64,000 bases of DNA from NCBI RefSeq assembly GCF_000744225.1, contig NZ_JQLN01000006.1, positions 1 to 64,000 on the forward strand, read 5' to 3'. Shown here one piece after another: positions 9,134-17,984 of this stretch. Position 1 is the stretch's first letter, and every line of letters starts with the position of its first letter. The position numbers were made by a program, and so were the translations under genes. The notes under the pieces were generated by a model. It was given only the letters and a program-made list of their open reading frames with translations, ran no database searches and was not told where the DNA came from. The stretch is from Kitasatospora mediocidica KCTC 9733. Its GTDB lineage: Bacteria > Actinomycetota > Actinomycetes > Streptomycetales > Streptomycetaceae.

Positions 9134-10795
9134 GTGAACGCCACGCTCGCCGGGCTCCTGCAGGCGCTGGCGCTGGTGGCCGCGCTCGCGCTCTCGCACC
9201 GCCCCCTGGGCGACTACCTCGCGCACACGCTGACCAGCGCGAAGCACCTGCGGGTCGAGCGCGTCGTCTACCGGCTGATCGGCGTCGACGGGGACTCCGA
9301 GCAGACCTGGAGTTCCTACCTGCGCAGCGTGCTCGCGTTCTCCGCGGTCTCGGTGGTCTTCCTCTACGCGTTCCTGCGGTTGCAGAACCACCTGTGGCTG
9401 TCGCTCGGCTTCCCCGCGGTGAAGCCTGCGACGGCGTGGAACACCGCCGCCTCGTTCGTTACCAACACCAACTGGCAGTCCTACGCGGGCGAGTCGACGC
9501 TGGGCCACCTGGTGCAGATGGCCGGTCTGGCGGTGCAGAACTTCCTGTCTGCGGCGGTGGGCATCGCGGTGCTGGCGGCACTGATCCGGGGGTTTCGCCG
9601 CACCCTGACGGACCGGGTCGGCAACTTCTGGGTGGACCTGGTCCGGGTGACCTGGCGGTTGCTGCTGCCGGTCTCGGTCGTGCTGGCGATCGTCTTCGTG
9701 GCGGCCGGCATGGTGGAGAACCTGCACGCGGCCACCCAGGTCACCACGCTGAGCGGCGGCGGGCAGAGCATCCCCGGCGGGCCGGTGGCCTCGCAGGAGG
9801 TCATCAAGGAGCTGGGCACCAACGGCGGCGGCTTCTACAACGCCAACTCGGCGCACCCGTTCGAGAACCCCAACCCGCTGACCAACTGGCTGGAGGTCTA
9901 CCTGCTGCTGGTGATCTCCTTCGCGCTGCCGCGCACCTTCGCCACCATGGTGGGCGACCGGCGCCAGGGCTACGCGATCGTCGCCGTGATGGTGCTGTTC
10001 TGGGTCGCCTCCGCCTCGTTGCTGACTTTCTTCGAGTGGCAGCACAGCGGAAGCGCGTTGCAGGCGGCCGGGGGTGCGATGGAGGGCAAGGAGGTGCGGT
10101 TCGGCATCGCCGGATCCGCGCTCTTCGCCTCTTCGACGACGCTGACCTCGACGGGTGCGGTGAACACGGCGCACGACTCGCTGACACCGCTCGGCGGCGG
10201 TGTGGCGATCTTCGACATGATGCTCGGCGAGATCGCACCCGGCGGTACCGGGTCCGGCCTGTACGGGATGCTCGTGCTGGCCGTGGTCGCGGTCTTCGTC
10301 GCCGGGCTGATGGTAGGCCGCACGCCCGAGTACCTGGGCAAGAAGCTCGGCGGCCGGGAGATCAAGTTCGCCTCGCTCTACATCCTCACCACCCCGGCGA
10401 TCGTGCTGATCGGCACCGGCGTTGCGATGACCTACCCCGCCGAGCGCGCCGACATGCTCAACAGCGGCCCGCACGGCTTCTCCGAGGTGCTGTACGCGTT
10501 CACCTCGGCGGCCAACAACAACGGCTCCGCCTTCGCCGGCCTCACCGTCACCAGCACCCGGTGGAACACCGCGCTCGGCCTGGCGATGCTCTTCGGCCGG
10601 CTGCTGCCGATGGTGTTCGTGCTCGCGCTGGCGGGCTCGCTCGCCCGCCAGCACCCCGTCCCGGTGACCGCGGGCACGCTGCCCACCCATCGGCCGCTTT
10701 TCGTCGGGATGCTCTCCGGCGTGGTGCTGATCGTCGTCGGCCTCACCTACTTCCCGGCGCTGGCGCTCGGGCCGCTCGCGGAAGGCCTGCACTGA
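9134..10795 (+). CDS. kdpA: KdpA, K+-binding and translocating subunit
   Basis: This 553-residue polytopic membrane protein has about ten helices and the four-fold pseudo-repeat of the potassium-channel-like superfamily. Filter-like segments include TNTNWQSY, GTNGGGFYNANS, SSTTLTSTGAVN and TSAANNNGSAF, as expected in KdpA. It binds and translocates K+ while KdpB supplies ATP energy. GTG start at 9134; its stop overlaps the kdpB ATG (tgATG style), so the operon is tightly coupled. The length is normal. Confidence 0.97.
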   Translation: MNATLAGLLQALALVAALALSHRPLGDYLAHTLTSAKHLRVERVVYRLIGVDGDSEQTWSSYLRSVLAFSAVSVVFLYAFLRLQNHLWLSLGFPAVKPATAWNTAASFVTNTNWQSYAGESTLGHLVQMAGLAVQNFLSAAVGIAVLAALIRGFRRTLTDRVGNFWVDLVRVTWRLLLPVSVVLAIVFVAAGMVENLHAATQVTTLSGGGQSIPGGPVASQEVIKELGTNGGGFYNANSAHPFENPNPLTNWLEVYLLLVISFALPRTFATMVGDRRQGYAIVAVMVLFWVASASLLTFFEWQHSGSALQAAGGAMEGKEVRFGIAGSALFASSTTLTSTGAVNTAHDSLTPLGGGVAIFDMMLGEIAPGGTGSGLYGMLVLAVVAVFVAGLMVGRTPEYLGKKLGGREIKFASLYILTTPAIVLIGTGVAMTYPAERADMLNSGPHGFSEVLYAFTSAANNNGSAFAGLTVTSTRWNTALGLAMLFGRLLPMVFVLALAGSLARQHPVPVTAGTLPTHRPLFVGMLSGVVLIVVGLTYFPALALGPLAEGLH

Positions 10796-12900
10796 TGTCC
10801 ACCCACCAGGCGGACGAGCCGCACGAGGCGCACCGGGTCTCCGGGGGACTGCTTGACCCCCGGCAGCTGCTGGCGGCCTTCCCCGACGCGATCCGCAAGC
10901 TGGACCCGCGGGTGATGGTCAGGCACCCGGTGATGTTCGTGGTCGAGGTCGGCTCGCTGCTCACCACCTACTCGGCGATCCGGCACTCCAGCGCCTTCGC
11001 CTGGGTGATCACCGTCTGGCTCTGGCTGACGGTGGTGTTCGCCAACCTCGCGGAGGCGGTGGCGGAGGGCCGCGGAAAGGCCCAGGCCGAGACCTTGCGC
11101 CGGACCAGGACCGAGGCGGTGGCCCGGCGGGTCGTCGGCGACTGGCGCCCCGGCGCCGTACGGCCGCCCGAGGAGGAGGTGCCCGCTGCCGCACTGAGGC
11201 TCGGTGACCACGTGGTGGTGGAGGCCGGCGAGCTGATCCCGGGCGACGGCGACGTGGTCGAGGGCGCCGCGTCGGTGGACGAGTCGGCGATCACCGGTGA
11301 GTCCGCGCCGGTGATCCGCGAGTCGGGCGGCGACCGCAGCGCGGTCACCGGCGGCACCAAGGTGCTCTCCGACCGGATCGTCGTCAAGATCACCTCTAGG
11401 CCCGGCGAGACCTTCATCGACCGGATGATCGCCCTGGTCGAGGGCGCGGCCCGGCAGAAGACCCCCAACGAGATCGCGCTGAACATCCTGCTCGCCGCGC
11501 TGACCATCGTCTTCCTGCTCGCCGTCGTCACCCTGCAGCCGATGGCCGCCTACGCGGGCGCCGAACAGAGCCTGGTGGTCCTGGTCGCCCTGCTGGTGGC
11601 GCTGATCCCGACCACCATCGGCGCGCTGCTCTCGGCGATCGGCATCGCCGGGATGGACCGCCTCGTGCAGCGCAACGTGCTGGCGATGTCGGGGCGCGCC
11701 GTCGAGGCGGCGGGCGACGTCTCCACCCTGCTGCTCGACAAGACCGGCACCATCACCTTCGGCAACCGCCAGGCCGCCGAGTTCACCCCGGTCGGCGGCA
11801 CGGACGTCAACCTGCTGGCGGACGCGGCGCAGCTGTCCAGCCTGGCCGACGAGACGCCGGAGGGCCGCTCCATCGTGGTGCTGGCCAAGGAGAAGTACGG
11901 GCTGCGCGCCCGTGCCCAGCAGGAGATCGGCCACGCGCACTGGATCGAGTTCACCGCGCAGACCCGGATGAGCGGCGCCGACCTCAGCGAGGACTCGGGC
12001 AGCAGGCGGATCCGCAAGGGGGCGGCCGGGTCGGTGGTCGGCTGGGTGGAGGAGAACGGCGGACAGGCCGGGCCCGAGGTCGGCACCGTCGTCGAGGGGA
12101 TCTCCTCGGCCGGCGGCACCCCGTTGGTGGTGGCCGTCCACCAGAGCGGTGAACCCGCCCGGGTGCTGGGCGTCATCCACCTCAAGGACGTGGTCAAGCA
12201 CGGCATCCGGGAGCGCTTCGAGGACCTGCGCACGATGGGCATCCGGACCGTCATGATCACCGGCGACAACCCGCTGACGGCCCGCGCGATCGCGGACGAG
12301 GCGGGCGTGGACGACTTCCTCGCCGAGGCCACCCCCGAGGACAAGATGGCGCTGATCCGCCAGGAGCAGGGCGGCGGCAAGCTGGTCGCGATGACCGGCG
12401 ACGGCACCAACGACGCCCCGGCGCTCGCCCAGGCCGACGTCGGCGTGGCGATGAACACCGGCACCTCGGCCGCCAAGGAGGCCGGGAACATGGTGGACCT
12501 GGACTCCAACCCCACCAAGCTGATCGAGATCGTCGAGATCGGCAAGCAACTGCTGATCACCCGAGGGGCGTTGACCACCTTCTCGATCGCCAACGACGTC
12601 GCCAAGTACTTCGCGATCATCCCCGCGATGTTCGCCTCGGTCTACCCGGGCCTGCGCCACCTCAACATCATGGCGCTGCACAGCCCCAAGTCCGCGATCA
12701 CCTCCGCGATCATCTTCAACGCCCTGATCATCATCGGCCTGATCCCGCTGGCCCTGCGCGGCGTGCGCTACAAGCCGTCCTCGGCCTCCGACCTGCTGCG
12801 CCGCAACCTGACCGTCTACGGCGCCGGCGGGCTGGCGCTGCCCTTCGTCGGGATCAAAATCATCGACCTGGTCGTCCAGTTCATCCCCGGCCTGCACTGA
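10795..12900 (+). CDS. kdpB: KdpB, K+-transporting P-type ATPase subunit B (intact copy)
   Basis: This 701-residue P-type ATPase catalytic subunit carries TGES in the actuator domain, the phosphorylated Asp315 in DKTGT, and MTGDGTNDAP and GDNPLTARAIA in the P domain. The 20 or so N-terminal residues are hydrophilic. It is complete, whereas copy 1 at the start of the window is frameshifted. The two copies are very similar in sequence, especially over the last 400 residues, suggesting duplication within the lineage or strong conservation. The start overlaps the kdpA stop. Confidence 0.97.
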   Translation: MSTHQADEPHEAHRVSGGLLDPRQLLAAFPDAIRKLDPRVMVRHPVMFVVEVGSLLTTYSAIRHSSAFAWVITVWLWLTVVFANLAEAVAEGRGKAQAETLRRTRTEAVARRVVGDWRPGAVRPPEEEVPAAALRLGDHVVVEAGELIPGDGDVVEGAASVDESAITGESAPVIRESGGDRSAVTGGTKVLSDRIVVKITSRPGETFIDRMIALVEGAARQKTPNEIALNILLAALTIVFLLAVVTLQPMAAYAGAEQSLVVLVALLVALIPTTIGALLSAIGIAGMDRLVQRNVLAMSGRAVEAAGDVSTLLLDKTGTITFGNRQAAEFTPVGGTDVNLLADAAQLSSLADETPEGRSIVVLAKEKYGLRARAQQEIGHAHWIEFTAQTRMSGADLSEDSGSRRIRKGAAGSVVGWVEENGGQAGPEVGTVVEGISSAGGTPLVVAVHQSGEPARVLGVIHLKDVVKHGIRERFEDLRTMGIRTVMITGDNPLTARAIADEAGVDDFLAEATPEDKMALIRQEQGGGKLVAMTGDGTNDAPALAQADVGVAMNTGTSAAKEAGNMVDLDSNPTKLIEIVEIGKQLLITRGALTTFSIANDVAKYFAIIPAMFASVYPGLRHLNIMALHSPKSAITSAIIFNALIIIGLIPLALRGVRYKPSSASDLLRRNLTVYGAGGLALPFVGIKIIDLVVQFIPGLH

Positions 12901-12916
12901 GCGAAGGTTGAGAACC

Positions 12917-13555
12917 ATGGCGAACCCCTTTCCGGCGCTGCTCCGGGTGTACCTGACCGGCCTGCGCGTTCTGCTGGTCTTCACCGTCCTCTGCGGCCTG
13001 GCCTACCCGCTGCTGATCACCGGGATCGCCCAACTGGCCTTCTCCCACCAGGCCAACGGGTCGCAACTGAAGCAGGGCGGCCAGGTGGTCGGCTCCAGCC
13101 TGCTGGGCCAGAACTTCACGCTGCCGAAGAAGAACCCCGCCGACCCGAACGAGCAGCCCCGGCCCGACCCGCGCTGGTTCCAGCCACGCCCCTCGGCGGC
13201 CGGCGCCGACGGGTACGACGCCGCCGCCTCCGGTGCGTCCAACCTCGGCCCCAACGACGCCGACCTGACCCGGACGGTTCGCGAACGCCGTGCGGCGGTC
13301 GCCGCCTTCGACGGCGTCGCCCCCGCTCAGGTGCCGCCCGACGCGCTCACCGCCAGCGGCTCCGGGCTGGACCCGGACATCTCGCCCGCGTACGCCGACG
13401 AGCAGGTCCAGCGGGTCGCCAGGGCCCGCGGCCTGGACCCGGCGGTGGTCCGCCAACTCGTCGACGACCACCGTACGGGCCGTACCCTTGGCTTCCTCGG
13501 CAACCCCCGGGTGGACGTCCTCGCCCTCAACCTCGCCCTCGTCCGCCTCGGCTGA
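12917..13555 (+). CDS. kdpC: KdpC, K+-transporting ATPase subunit C (copy 2)
   Basis: This 212-residue KdpC has an N-terminal membrane helix and the family blocks GSSLLGQNF, WFQPRPSAA and SGSGLDPDISPAYA. The ATG at 12917 is preceded by GCGAAGG with 9-nt spacing; an upstream in-frame TTG at 12908 is less likely. It is the same length as copy 1. It lies 16 nt after kdpB in the intact kdpFABC operon. Confidence 0.95.
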   Translation: MANPFPALLRVYLTGLRVLLVFTVLCGLAYPLLITGIAQLAFSHQANGSQLKQGGQVVGSSLLGQNFTLPKKNPADPNEQPRPDPRWFQPRPSAAGADGYDAAASGASNLGPNDADLTRTVRERRAAVAAFDGVAPAQVPPDALTASGSGLDPDISPAYADEQVQRVARARGLDPAVVRQLVDDHRTGRTLGFLGNPRVDVLALNLALVRLG

Positions 13556-13579
13556 GACCCGCCGGGAAGGAGGCGCGCG

Positions 13580-14695
13580 GTGACACAGCGGCGCGGGCGG
13601 TTCAAGGTCTACCTCGGTGCCGCGCCGGGTGTGGGCAAGACCTACCGGATGCTGGACGAGGGACTGCGCCGCAAGGATCGCGGGACCGAGGTGGTGGTCG
13701 CCTTCGTCGAATGCCACGAGCGGCGGCGCACCGAAGCCGTGCTCAGCGGCTTCGAGATACTGCCGCGGGCCCACCGCAGCTACCGGGGAGCCGAGTTCAC
13801 CGAACTCGACCTCGACGCCGTGCTCACCCGCAGGCCGCAGGTGGCGCTGATCGACGAACTCGCCCACACCAACGTCCCCGGTGGGCGCAACGGCAAGCGC
13901 TGGCAGGACGTCGAAGAGCTGCTCGCGGCCGGCATCGAGGTCGTCACCACCGTCAACATCCAGCACATGGAATCCCTCAACGACGTCATCCACGAGATCA
14001 CCGGAGTCCCGCAACGCGAGACCGTCCCCGACCGCCTGGTCCGCCGCGCCGACCAGATCGAACTGGTGGACATGCCGCCGGAGGGCCTGCGCCGCCGACT
14101 CGTGCACGGCAACGTGTACTCCGCCGAGAAGGTCGACGCCGCGCTCGGCAACTACTTCCGGATCGGCAACCTCACCGCGCTGCGCCAACTGGCCCTGCTC
14201 TGGCTGGCCGGCCACGTCGACGAGCGCCTGCAGCGCTACCGCGCCGAGCACGGCATCAGTGAGGTCTGGGAGACCCGCGAACGCGTGGTGGTCGCCCTCA
14301 CCGGCGGGCCCGAGGACGAGACCCTGATCCGGCGCGCCGCCCGGATCGCGGCCCGCTCCGCCGGCGGCGACCTGCTCGCCGTGCACGTCGCGCGCGGCGA
14401 CGGCCTCTCCGACGCCGCACCCGAGGAACTCGACGCACAGCGTCGCCTGGTGGAGAGCCTCGGCGGCACCTTCCACTGGGTGGTCGGCGACGACGTCCCC
14501 ACGGCACTCCTGGAGTTCACCCGCTCCCAGGACGGTACCCAGCTGGTCCTCGGAACCAGCCGCCGCAGTCGCATAGCCCGTGCGCTCAGCGGACCCGGCA
14601 CCGGCGAGACGACCATCGAGCTGTCCGGCGACATCGACGTCCACATGGTCACCCACCCGGTGGCAGGCCGGGGCCACCGGCCCGCCGCCGGATGA
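13580..14695 (+). CDS. Short KdpD (sensor plus USP domain, no kinase)
   Basis: This 371-residue protein matches only the cytoplasmic N-terminal part of KdpD. It has the Walker A loop GAAPGVGKT, the LIDELAHTNVPG block, the NIQHMESLND block and then a universal-stress-type domain (about 245-365). It lacks the DUF4118 membrane helices, GAF, HisKA and HATPase domains that the full KdpD at 2887-5430 has. Short KdpD forms are known in cyanobacteria and Deinococcus, and the KdpD USP domain binds c-di-AMP in some Gram-positives. GTG start after GGAAGGAGG, 24 nt behind kdpC. It ends at a clean stop overlapped by the next small gene, so it looks like a real short form rather than a recent truncation. 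Confidence 0.9.
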   Translation: MTQRRGRFKVYLGAAPGVGKTYRMLDEGLRRKDRGTEVVVAFVECHERRRTEAVLSGFEILPRAHRSYRGAEFTELDLDAVLTRRPQVALIDELAHTNVPGGRNGKRWQDVEELLAAGIEVVTTVNIQHMESLNDVIHEITGVPQRETVPDRLVRRADQIELVDMPPEGLRRRLVHGNVYSAEKVDAALGNYFRIGNLTALRQLALLWLAGHVDERLQRYRAEHGISEVWETRERVVVALTGGPEDETLIRRAARIAARSAGGDLLAVHVARGDGLSDAAPEELDAQRRLVESLGGTFHWVVGDDVPTALLEFTRSQDGTQLVLGTSRRSRIARALSGPGTGETTIELSGDIDVHMVTHPVAGRGHRPAAG

Positions 14696-14832
14696 CCCCG
14701 GCCCGAAGGGCCGCCTCCAGCTACAACCTGGTCGGCCGCCCGGCGGTGGTCGCCGTCCGCGACGGCCAGGCCCGGCAGTTGATCCGCCGGGAGACCGTGG
14801 AGAACTTCCTGAGCCGCGAGGTGGGGCGCTAG
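14692..14832 (+). CDS. Small protein coupled to short kdpD
   Basis: A 46-residue reading frame begins with ATG overlapping the short-kdpD stop (ATGA). It encodes a soluble, arginine-rich peptide with a strand-like VGRPAVVAVRDG and an amphipathic helix RRETVENFLSREV. I do not recognise the family. The perfect start/stop overlap and the terminator that follows at 14896 suggest it is the last gene of the second kdp operon. A degraded gene end is the alternative. Confidence 0.4.
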   Translation: MTPARRAASSYNLVGRPAVVAVRDGQARQLIRRETVENFLSREVGR

Positions 14833-14895
14833 CCGCAGCGCGACAGGGGGTGGCGGAGTTGGTGTGCGAGCGCCGGCTCCGCACCCGACGGGGTC

Positions 14896-14922
14896 CCCGA
14901 CCCGGGTGGGTACCGGGTCGGG
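14896..14922. terminator. Hairpin between convergent genes
   Basis: Arms CCCGACCCGG and CCGGGTCGGG (10 bp, perfect) enclose a 7-nt loop. The hairpin lies between the end of the second kdp operon and the convergent lectin gene, so it can serve both directions. There is no long T run, as is usual in very GC-rich genomes. Confidence 0.6.
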
Positions 14923-14935
14923 ATGAGCCGGCTCC

Positions 14936-16177
14936 TTACTGGAGCTTCCACTGCTGGTTCCAGGCGTTGGTGCAGGTCCAGACGCCCAGGGCCTTGGCGT
15001 CCTCGTCGTAGGTCAGGCAGTCCTGGTCGGTGATCCGGATCTGGTACTGGCCGTCGCCCTGGCTGACGAGCTGCCACTTCTGCTCGTCGGCGCCGGTCCA
15101 CGGCTTGGCGTCGGCGTCGTAGGTCTTGGTGTTCTCGGTCAGCGCGAGGCCGGACACGGCACTGGTGATCTTGTAGCGGCCGTTGCCCGCTGAGGTGAAC
15201 TGCCAACCGGAGTTCTTGGCACCGCTGTTGCCGGCGAGGACTGAGGGGCCCGAGGTGGATCCGGAGGCCACCGGGCCCTGGCCGGTCTTCACCTTGGGGT
15301 AGAGCAGACCGGCGATGGTGCCGCCACCGCTACCGCCGCCCTGGTGGGCGGGGACGCCGGGGGTGGCGGTACCGCCTGTGCTGACGCCCGGGACCGTGCC
15401 GGGGGTGGCGGGGACGCCGGGGGTGGCGGTACCGCCTGTGCTGACGCCCGGGACCGTGCCGGGGGTGGCGGGGGTGGCGGGGGTGACGGGTGTGCCGGTC
15501 GGCGGCGCGTCGCCCGAGCTGACGGCCGGGGTCGTGATGTCGCGGGCGGGGAAGTGGATGATCCGCTGGCTGTCGGTGCAGCGGATCAGCACGCAGGACC
15601 TGGTGGTGCTCACGGTCCGGTCGGAGTCGTTGCCGACGAAGGCCCAGTTCCCGTAGCCACCGTCGCCCTTGTTGGTGAAGGTCGAGTCACCTGCGAAGAC
15701 CCAGATGCGGAAGTCGTCGTAGCCGGCCGGGCCGCCCTCCGAGTCGTGGTGCTCCAGCTTGACGGTGGTGTCGACCAGCACCCCGTTCATGTCCGCTTCG
15801 TAGACGTTGCGGAACCAGATGGTGTCGTAGAGGTCGGTGCCGTCGTACTTGAACACCATGACGTTGAAGCCGGGTGCCGCAGCGCTCAGTTGGCCGGCCA
15901 TTCCCTGGGTGAACGCGGCGTTGTCGGCCTGCGCGGTGAGGGCCGCACTGCGGAATCCGCCGATCATGTTGCCGATGGAGCTGATCAACGCGCTGTAGCA
16001 GTTGCCGTTGCCGATGTTGGCGGCCCCGCCGATCCCCGGCTCCTGGCCCGGGCAGTCGGTCGCCGCCGAAGCCTGCTGCGGCACCGCCATCAGCCCCGTC
16101 GCGGCCAGGGCCGACAGCAGGGTGCCGGCGACTACGCGTCGGATGGCCGTGTTCGTCCGGCGGGAGGAGGTGCGCAT
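14936..16177 (-). CDS. Secreted protein with C-terminal ricin-type lectin domain
   Basis: This 413-residue protein has a classical signal peptide (RRVVAGTLLSALAATGLMA..., cut near AQA/ASA at about residue 38). Residues 40-215 form a domain I do not recognise, rich in Trp/Tyr/Asp, with a Cys pair near CVLIRC. A Pro/Thr/Gly linker (about 220-285) follows, containing two perfect 20-residue repeats. The C-terminus (about 300-413) is ricin B-like: SGLALTENTKTYDADAKP, EQKWQLV, CLTYDEDAKALGVWTC and a final QQWKLQ. It probably binds carbohydrate outside the cell. No catalytic motif is visible. Confidence 0.75.
   Translation of the reverse strand: MRTSSRRTNTAIRRVVAGTLLSALAATGLMAVPQQASAATDCPGQEPGIGGAANIGNGNCYSALISSIGNMIGGFRSAALTAQADNAAFTQGMAGQLSAAAPGFNVMVFKYDGTDLYDTIWFRNVYEADMNGVLVDTTVKLEHHDSEGGPAGYDDFRIWVFAGDSTFTNKGDGGYGNWAFVGNDSDRTVSTTRSCVLIRCTDSQRIIHFPARDITTPAVSSGDAPPTGTPVTPATPATPGTVPGVSTGGTATPGVPATPGTVPGVSTGGTATPGVPAHQGGGSGGGTIAGLLYPKVKTGQGPVASGSTSGPSVLAGNSGAKNSGWQFTSAGNGRYKITSAVSGLALTENTKTYDADAKPWTGADEQKWQLVSQGDGQYQIRITDQDCLTYDEDAKALGVWTCTNAWNQQWKLQ
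15351..15470. repeat. 60-bp perfect tandem repeat (two copies) in lectin linker
   Basis: 15351-15410 and 15411-15470 are identical. They encode two copies of a 20-residue Pro/Thr/Gly/Val linker unit on the minus strand, and a shorter degenerate unit continues to about 15490. Perfect identity implies recent duplication or slippage. Confidence 0.9.
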
Positions 16178-16443
16178 GCTGAAGTGCCCCGATCATTGGG
16201 TGTGATGACGACGTTCGTCTGCAGAGGAGAGACGGTTCTCCGGATGCTAGGGCCGCTCACAGGCCCCACCCGGAGTCCTTGACGACCCCCTGACGGAGTG
16301 CGGTGATCTTCTGCCCGTCCGGGCACCTGTGACCCCTGAGGGCACTGAGCGTCATGACATAGCGCTCCCCGGGGTGTTCGGCGTGGCCAGGTGTTGTTCG
16401 TTGCTGTCGGGGGGGGACTTCGGTGGTGCCGGGCCGGGGTATT

Positions 16444-16766
16444 CCGATGGCCGCCGACCCAGCGGGTTCGCGGTCAGGGTGGCTGGTACCGTCGCGGCCC
16501 TCGCCCGTAGCCGCTGGTGCCGCCTGCCAGCCGGCGTCACCGCGCGCCACGTCATGGGGCTCGGCCCGGTCTGCGGGCTTGGCTTCACTGTGGCCCCGTT
16601 CGTCAACCAACTCGCCTACCGGGATCCGGTATTCATCGCCGGGGCCAGAACCGGCGTGCTGGACGCCGAGGTATTCGGCTCCGCCGCGGCCACGCTGGTG
16701 TTCGCAACCCGGAGTCCCACGGCTGGTGCCATCCGGCGTGCCGACAGCTCGGCTCAGTCTGTGTGA
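16444..16766 (+). pseudogene. nhaA: nhaA C-terminal remnant (Na+/H+ antiporter)
   Basis: The + frame over this stretch contains LPAGVTARHVMGLGPVCGLGF, TVAPFVNQLAYRDP and VLDAEVFGSAAATLVF. This is the order and spacing of the last two or three helices of NhaA Na+/H+ antiporters (LPxGVxWRHxLGxGxxxGIGFT followed by LAF/LAY). The first three quarters of NhaA are absent: the lectin gene on the other strand occupies the upstream side. There is no start codon or ribosome site of note. I read this as a decayed gene end. Confidence 0.6.
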
Positions 16767-17506
16767 GCGTGGCTCTGCCGAGTGTCCAGCGCGTTGCCGG
16801 CCTGGTCTGCCAGAGTCACGGCGACGAGCCTGGCCTCCAGGGAGGGGACGATGCCAGGTGTCGGCCGGAGCATGAAGCGGCCGTAGTAGTGGCCGTTGCT
16901 GAAGACCCGCAGTTCGACGTCCTCGCTCGGTAGCCCGAGGTGGTCGACGTTCCAACTCCTGCGGCCCAGGACGACGGAGCCGTCCGGTTCCAGGCGCGGT
17001 GGGTGGCCCAGCAGCGTGCCGTACTCGAAGCGGCAGGCGCGCAGCTGGAGCAGGCCCACGAGCTGCGCCTCCACCTGTGCGATCACCGTGGTGGGTGAGG
17101 TGGCGGACTGGGCCAGCCGGGCGGTGTGGTGGATCTGGGCGAGGTAGTCGGCGTCCGTGATGGCGATCACCTGGAGGCGGCGGGTGCGGGCGGCCAGCTC
17201 AGAGACCACCAGTCCGACCAGGAGGAGCAGGACAGCGGTGGTGACGTCGGCCGACCGGGTGATAGAGAAGTGCTCGTAGGGCCGGGTGAAGAAGAAGTCG
17301 AACCACACGGCGGCGGAGACGGCCGCGAGGGCTCCGGCCAGGCGGTGTCCGAGGGCGGCCGCCGCGACGACCACGACGACCAGGATCAGGGCGACGTTGG
17401 TGTTGGCGATGTTGTTGCGGAAGGGCAGCAGGATCGCGCAGACGGCGAGCGGGGCCGCCAGGGCCGCGAGGATCGCGAGCGGGCCTCGGGTGAGGACGTG
17501 AGGCAT
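16754..17506 (-). CDS. DUF4118 (KdpD-like membrane domain) protein
   Basis: This 250-residue protein begins with four closely packed hydrophobic helices (about 8-105) containing FDFFFTRPYEHFSI, the hallmark of the DUF4118 membrane region of KdpD. A linker and a GAF-like soluble part (about 130-240) follow. No HisKA or HATPase domain is present, so it is not a kinase by itself. The ATG at 17506 has a strong AGGAGGTG ribosome site. An ATPase-like remnant sits on the opposite strand just upstream. Signalling partner unknown. Confidence 0.75.
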   Translation of the reverse strand: MPHVLTRGPLAILAALAAPLAVCAILLPFRNNIANTNVALILVVVVVAAAALGHRLAGALAAVSAAVWFDFFFTRPYEHFSITRSADVTTAVLLLLVGLVVSELAARTRRLQVIAITDADYLAQIHHTARLAQSATSPTTVIAQVEAQLVGLLQLRACRFEYGTLLGHPPRLEPDGSVVLGRRSWNVDHLGLPSEDVELRVFSNGHYYGRFMLRPTPGIVPSLEARLVAVTLADQAGNALDTRQSHAHTD

Positions 17507-17625
17507 GGCGCACCTCCTGGATTCAGGTGTAGCAGGCGGCGCACACGGTGCGGATGGGCTCGGACAAGCCTTAACACGTTTCTGGCGGGTTGCGTCGCTC
17601 GTGCTCACGGGTGGCGGGCGCGCGG

Positions 17626-17740
17626 CTGCAGGTGCGTGTCGTCGACCAGAGGCCCGGCATCGCGGCAGACCTGCGAGACGAGGTCTGCCCTGTCCGGCGG
17701 CAGGTGAAGCCCGACCCGGCACTAGCTCGTGACCGAGCCT
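17626..17740 (+). pseudogene. Possible HATPase (histidine kinase) remnant
   Basis: In one + frame VRVVDQRPGIAADLRDEV resembles the G1 box of histidine kinases, as in the VIDRGPGIA of the KdpD in this window. The expected continuation (G2 box, GLGL) is missing. Nothing else in 17507-17984 looks coding. Weak call. Confidence 0.3.
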
Positions 17741-17984
17741 GCCGGGTGGTGCCGACCCGCTCGGGCCGCATCGCGGATCCCGCGGCTGATTGGTCGGACG
17801 ACGGTCGAGCGGACGTCGAGGGCGTCGGTCGCACAGGAGTCGACAAGCGGGTGCATGGGTTGTGTCAAAGGAGCGGCGGCGGTGTCCGCTGCGGGCCAGG
17901 CGCGGCGTAGCGTTCGACCGCCGGCAGGTTTCGTGCACGTGAACTGCTTTGCCTTCCTTCACCGTTGACAGCAGGGGGCTCATC

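Noticed and set aside
9394..12900. A 1168-residue frame that would join kdpA antiframe sequence to kdpB
   Set aside because: The first 470 codons are a shadow of kdpA in another frame (low-complexity Arg/Gly/Ala). The real kdpB starts at 10795 with an overlap to kdpA.
15351..15480. CRISPR-like repeat
   Set aside because: The two copies are contiguous, in frame with a protein linker, and have no spacers. No cas genes are present. I saw no CRISPR array anywhere in the window.
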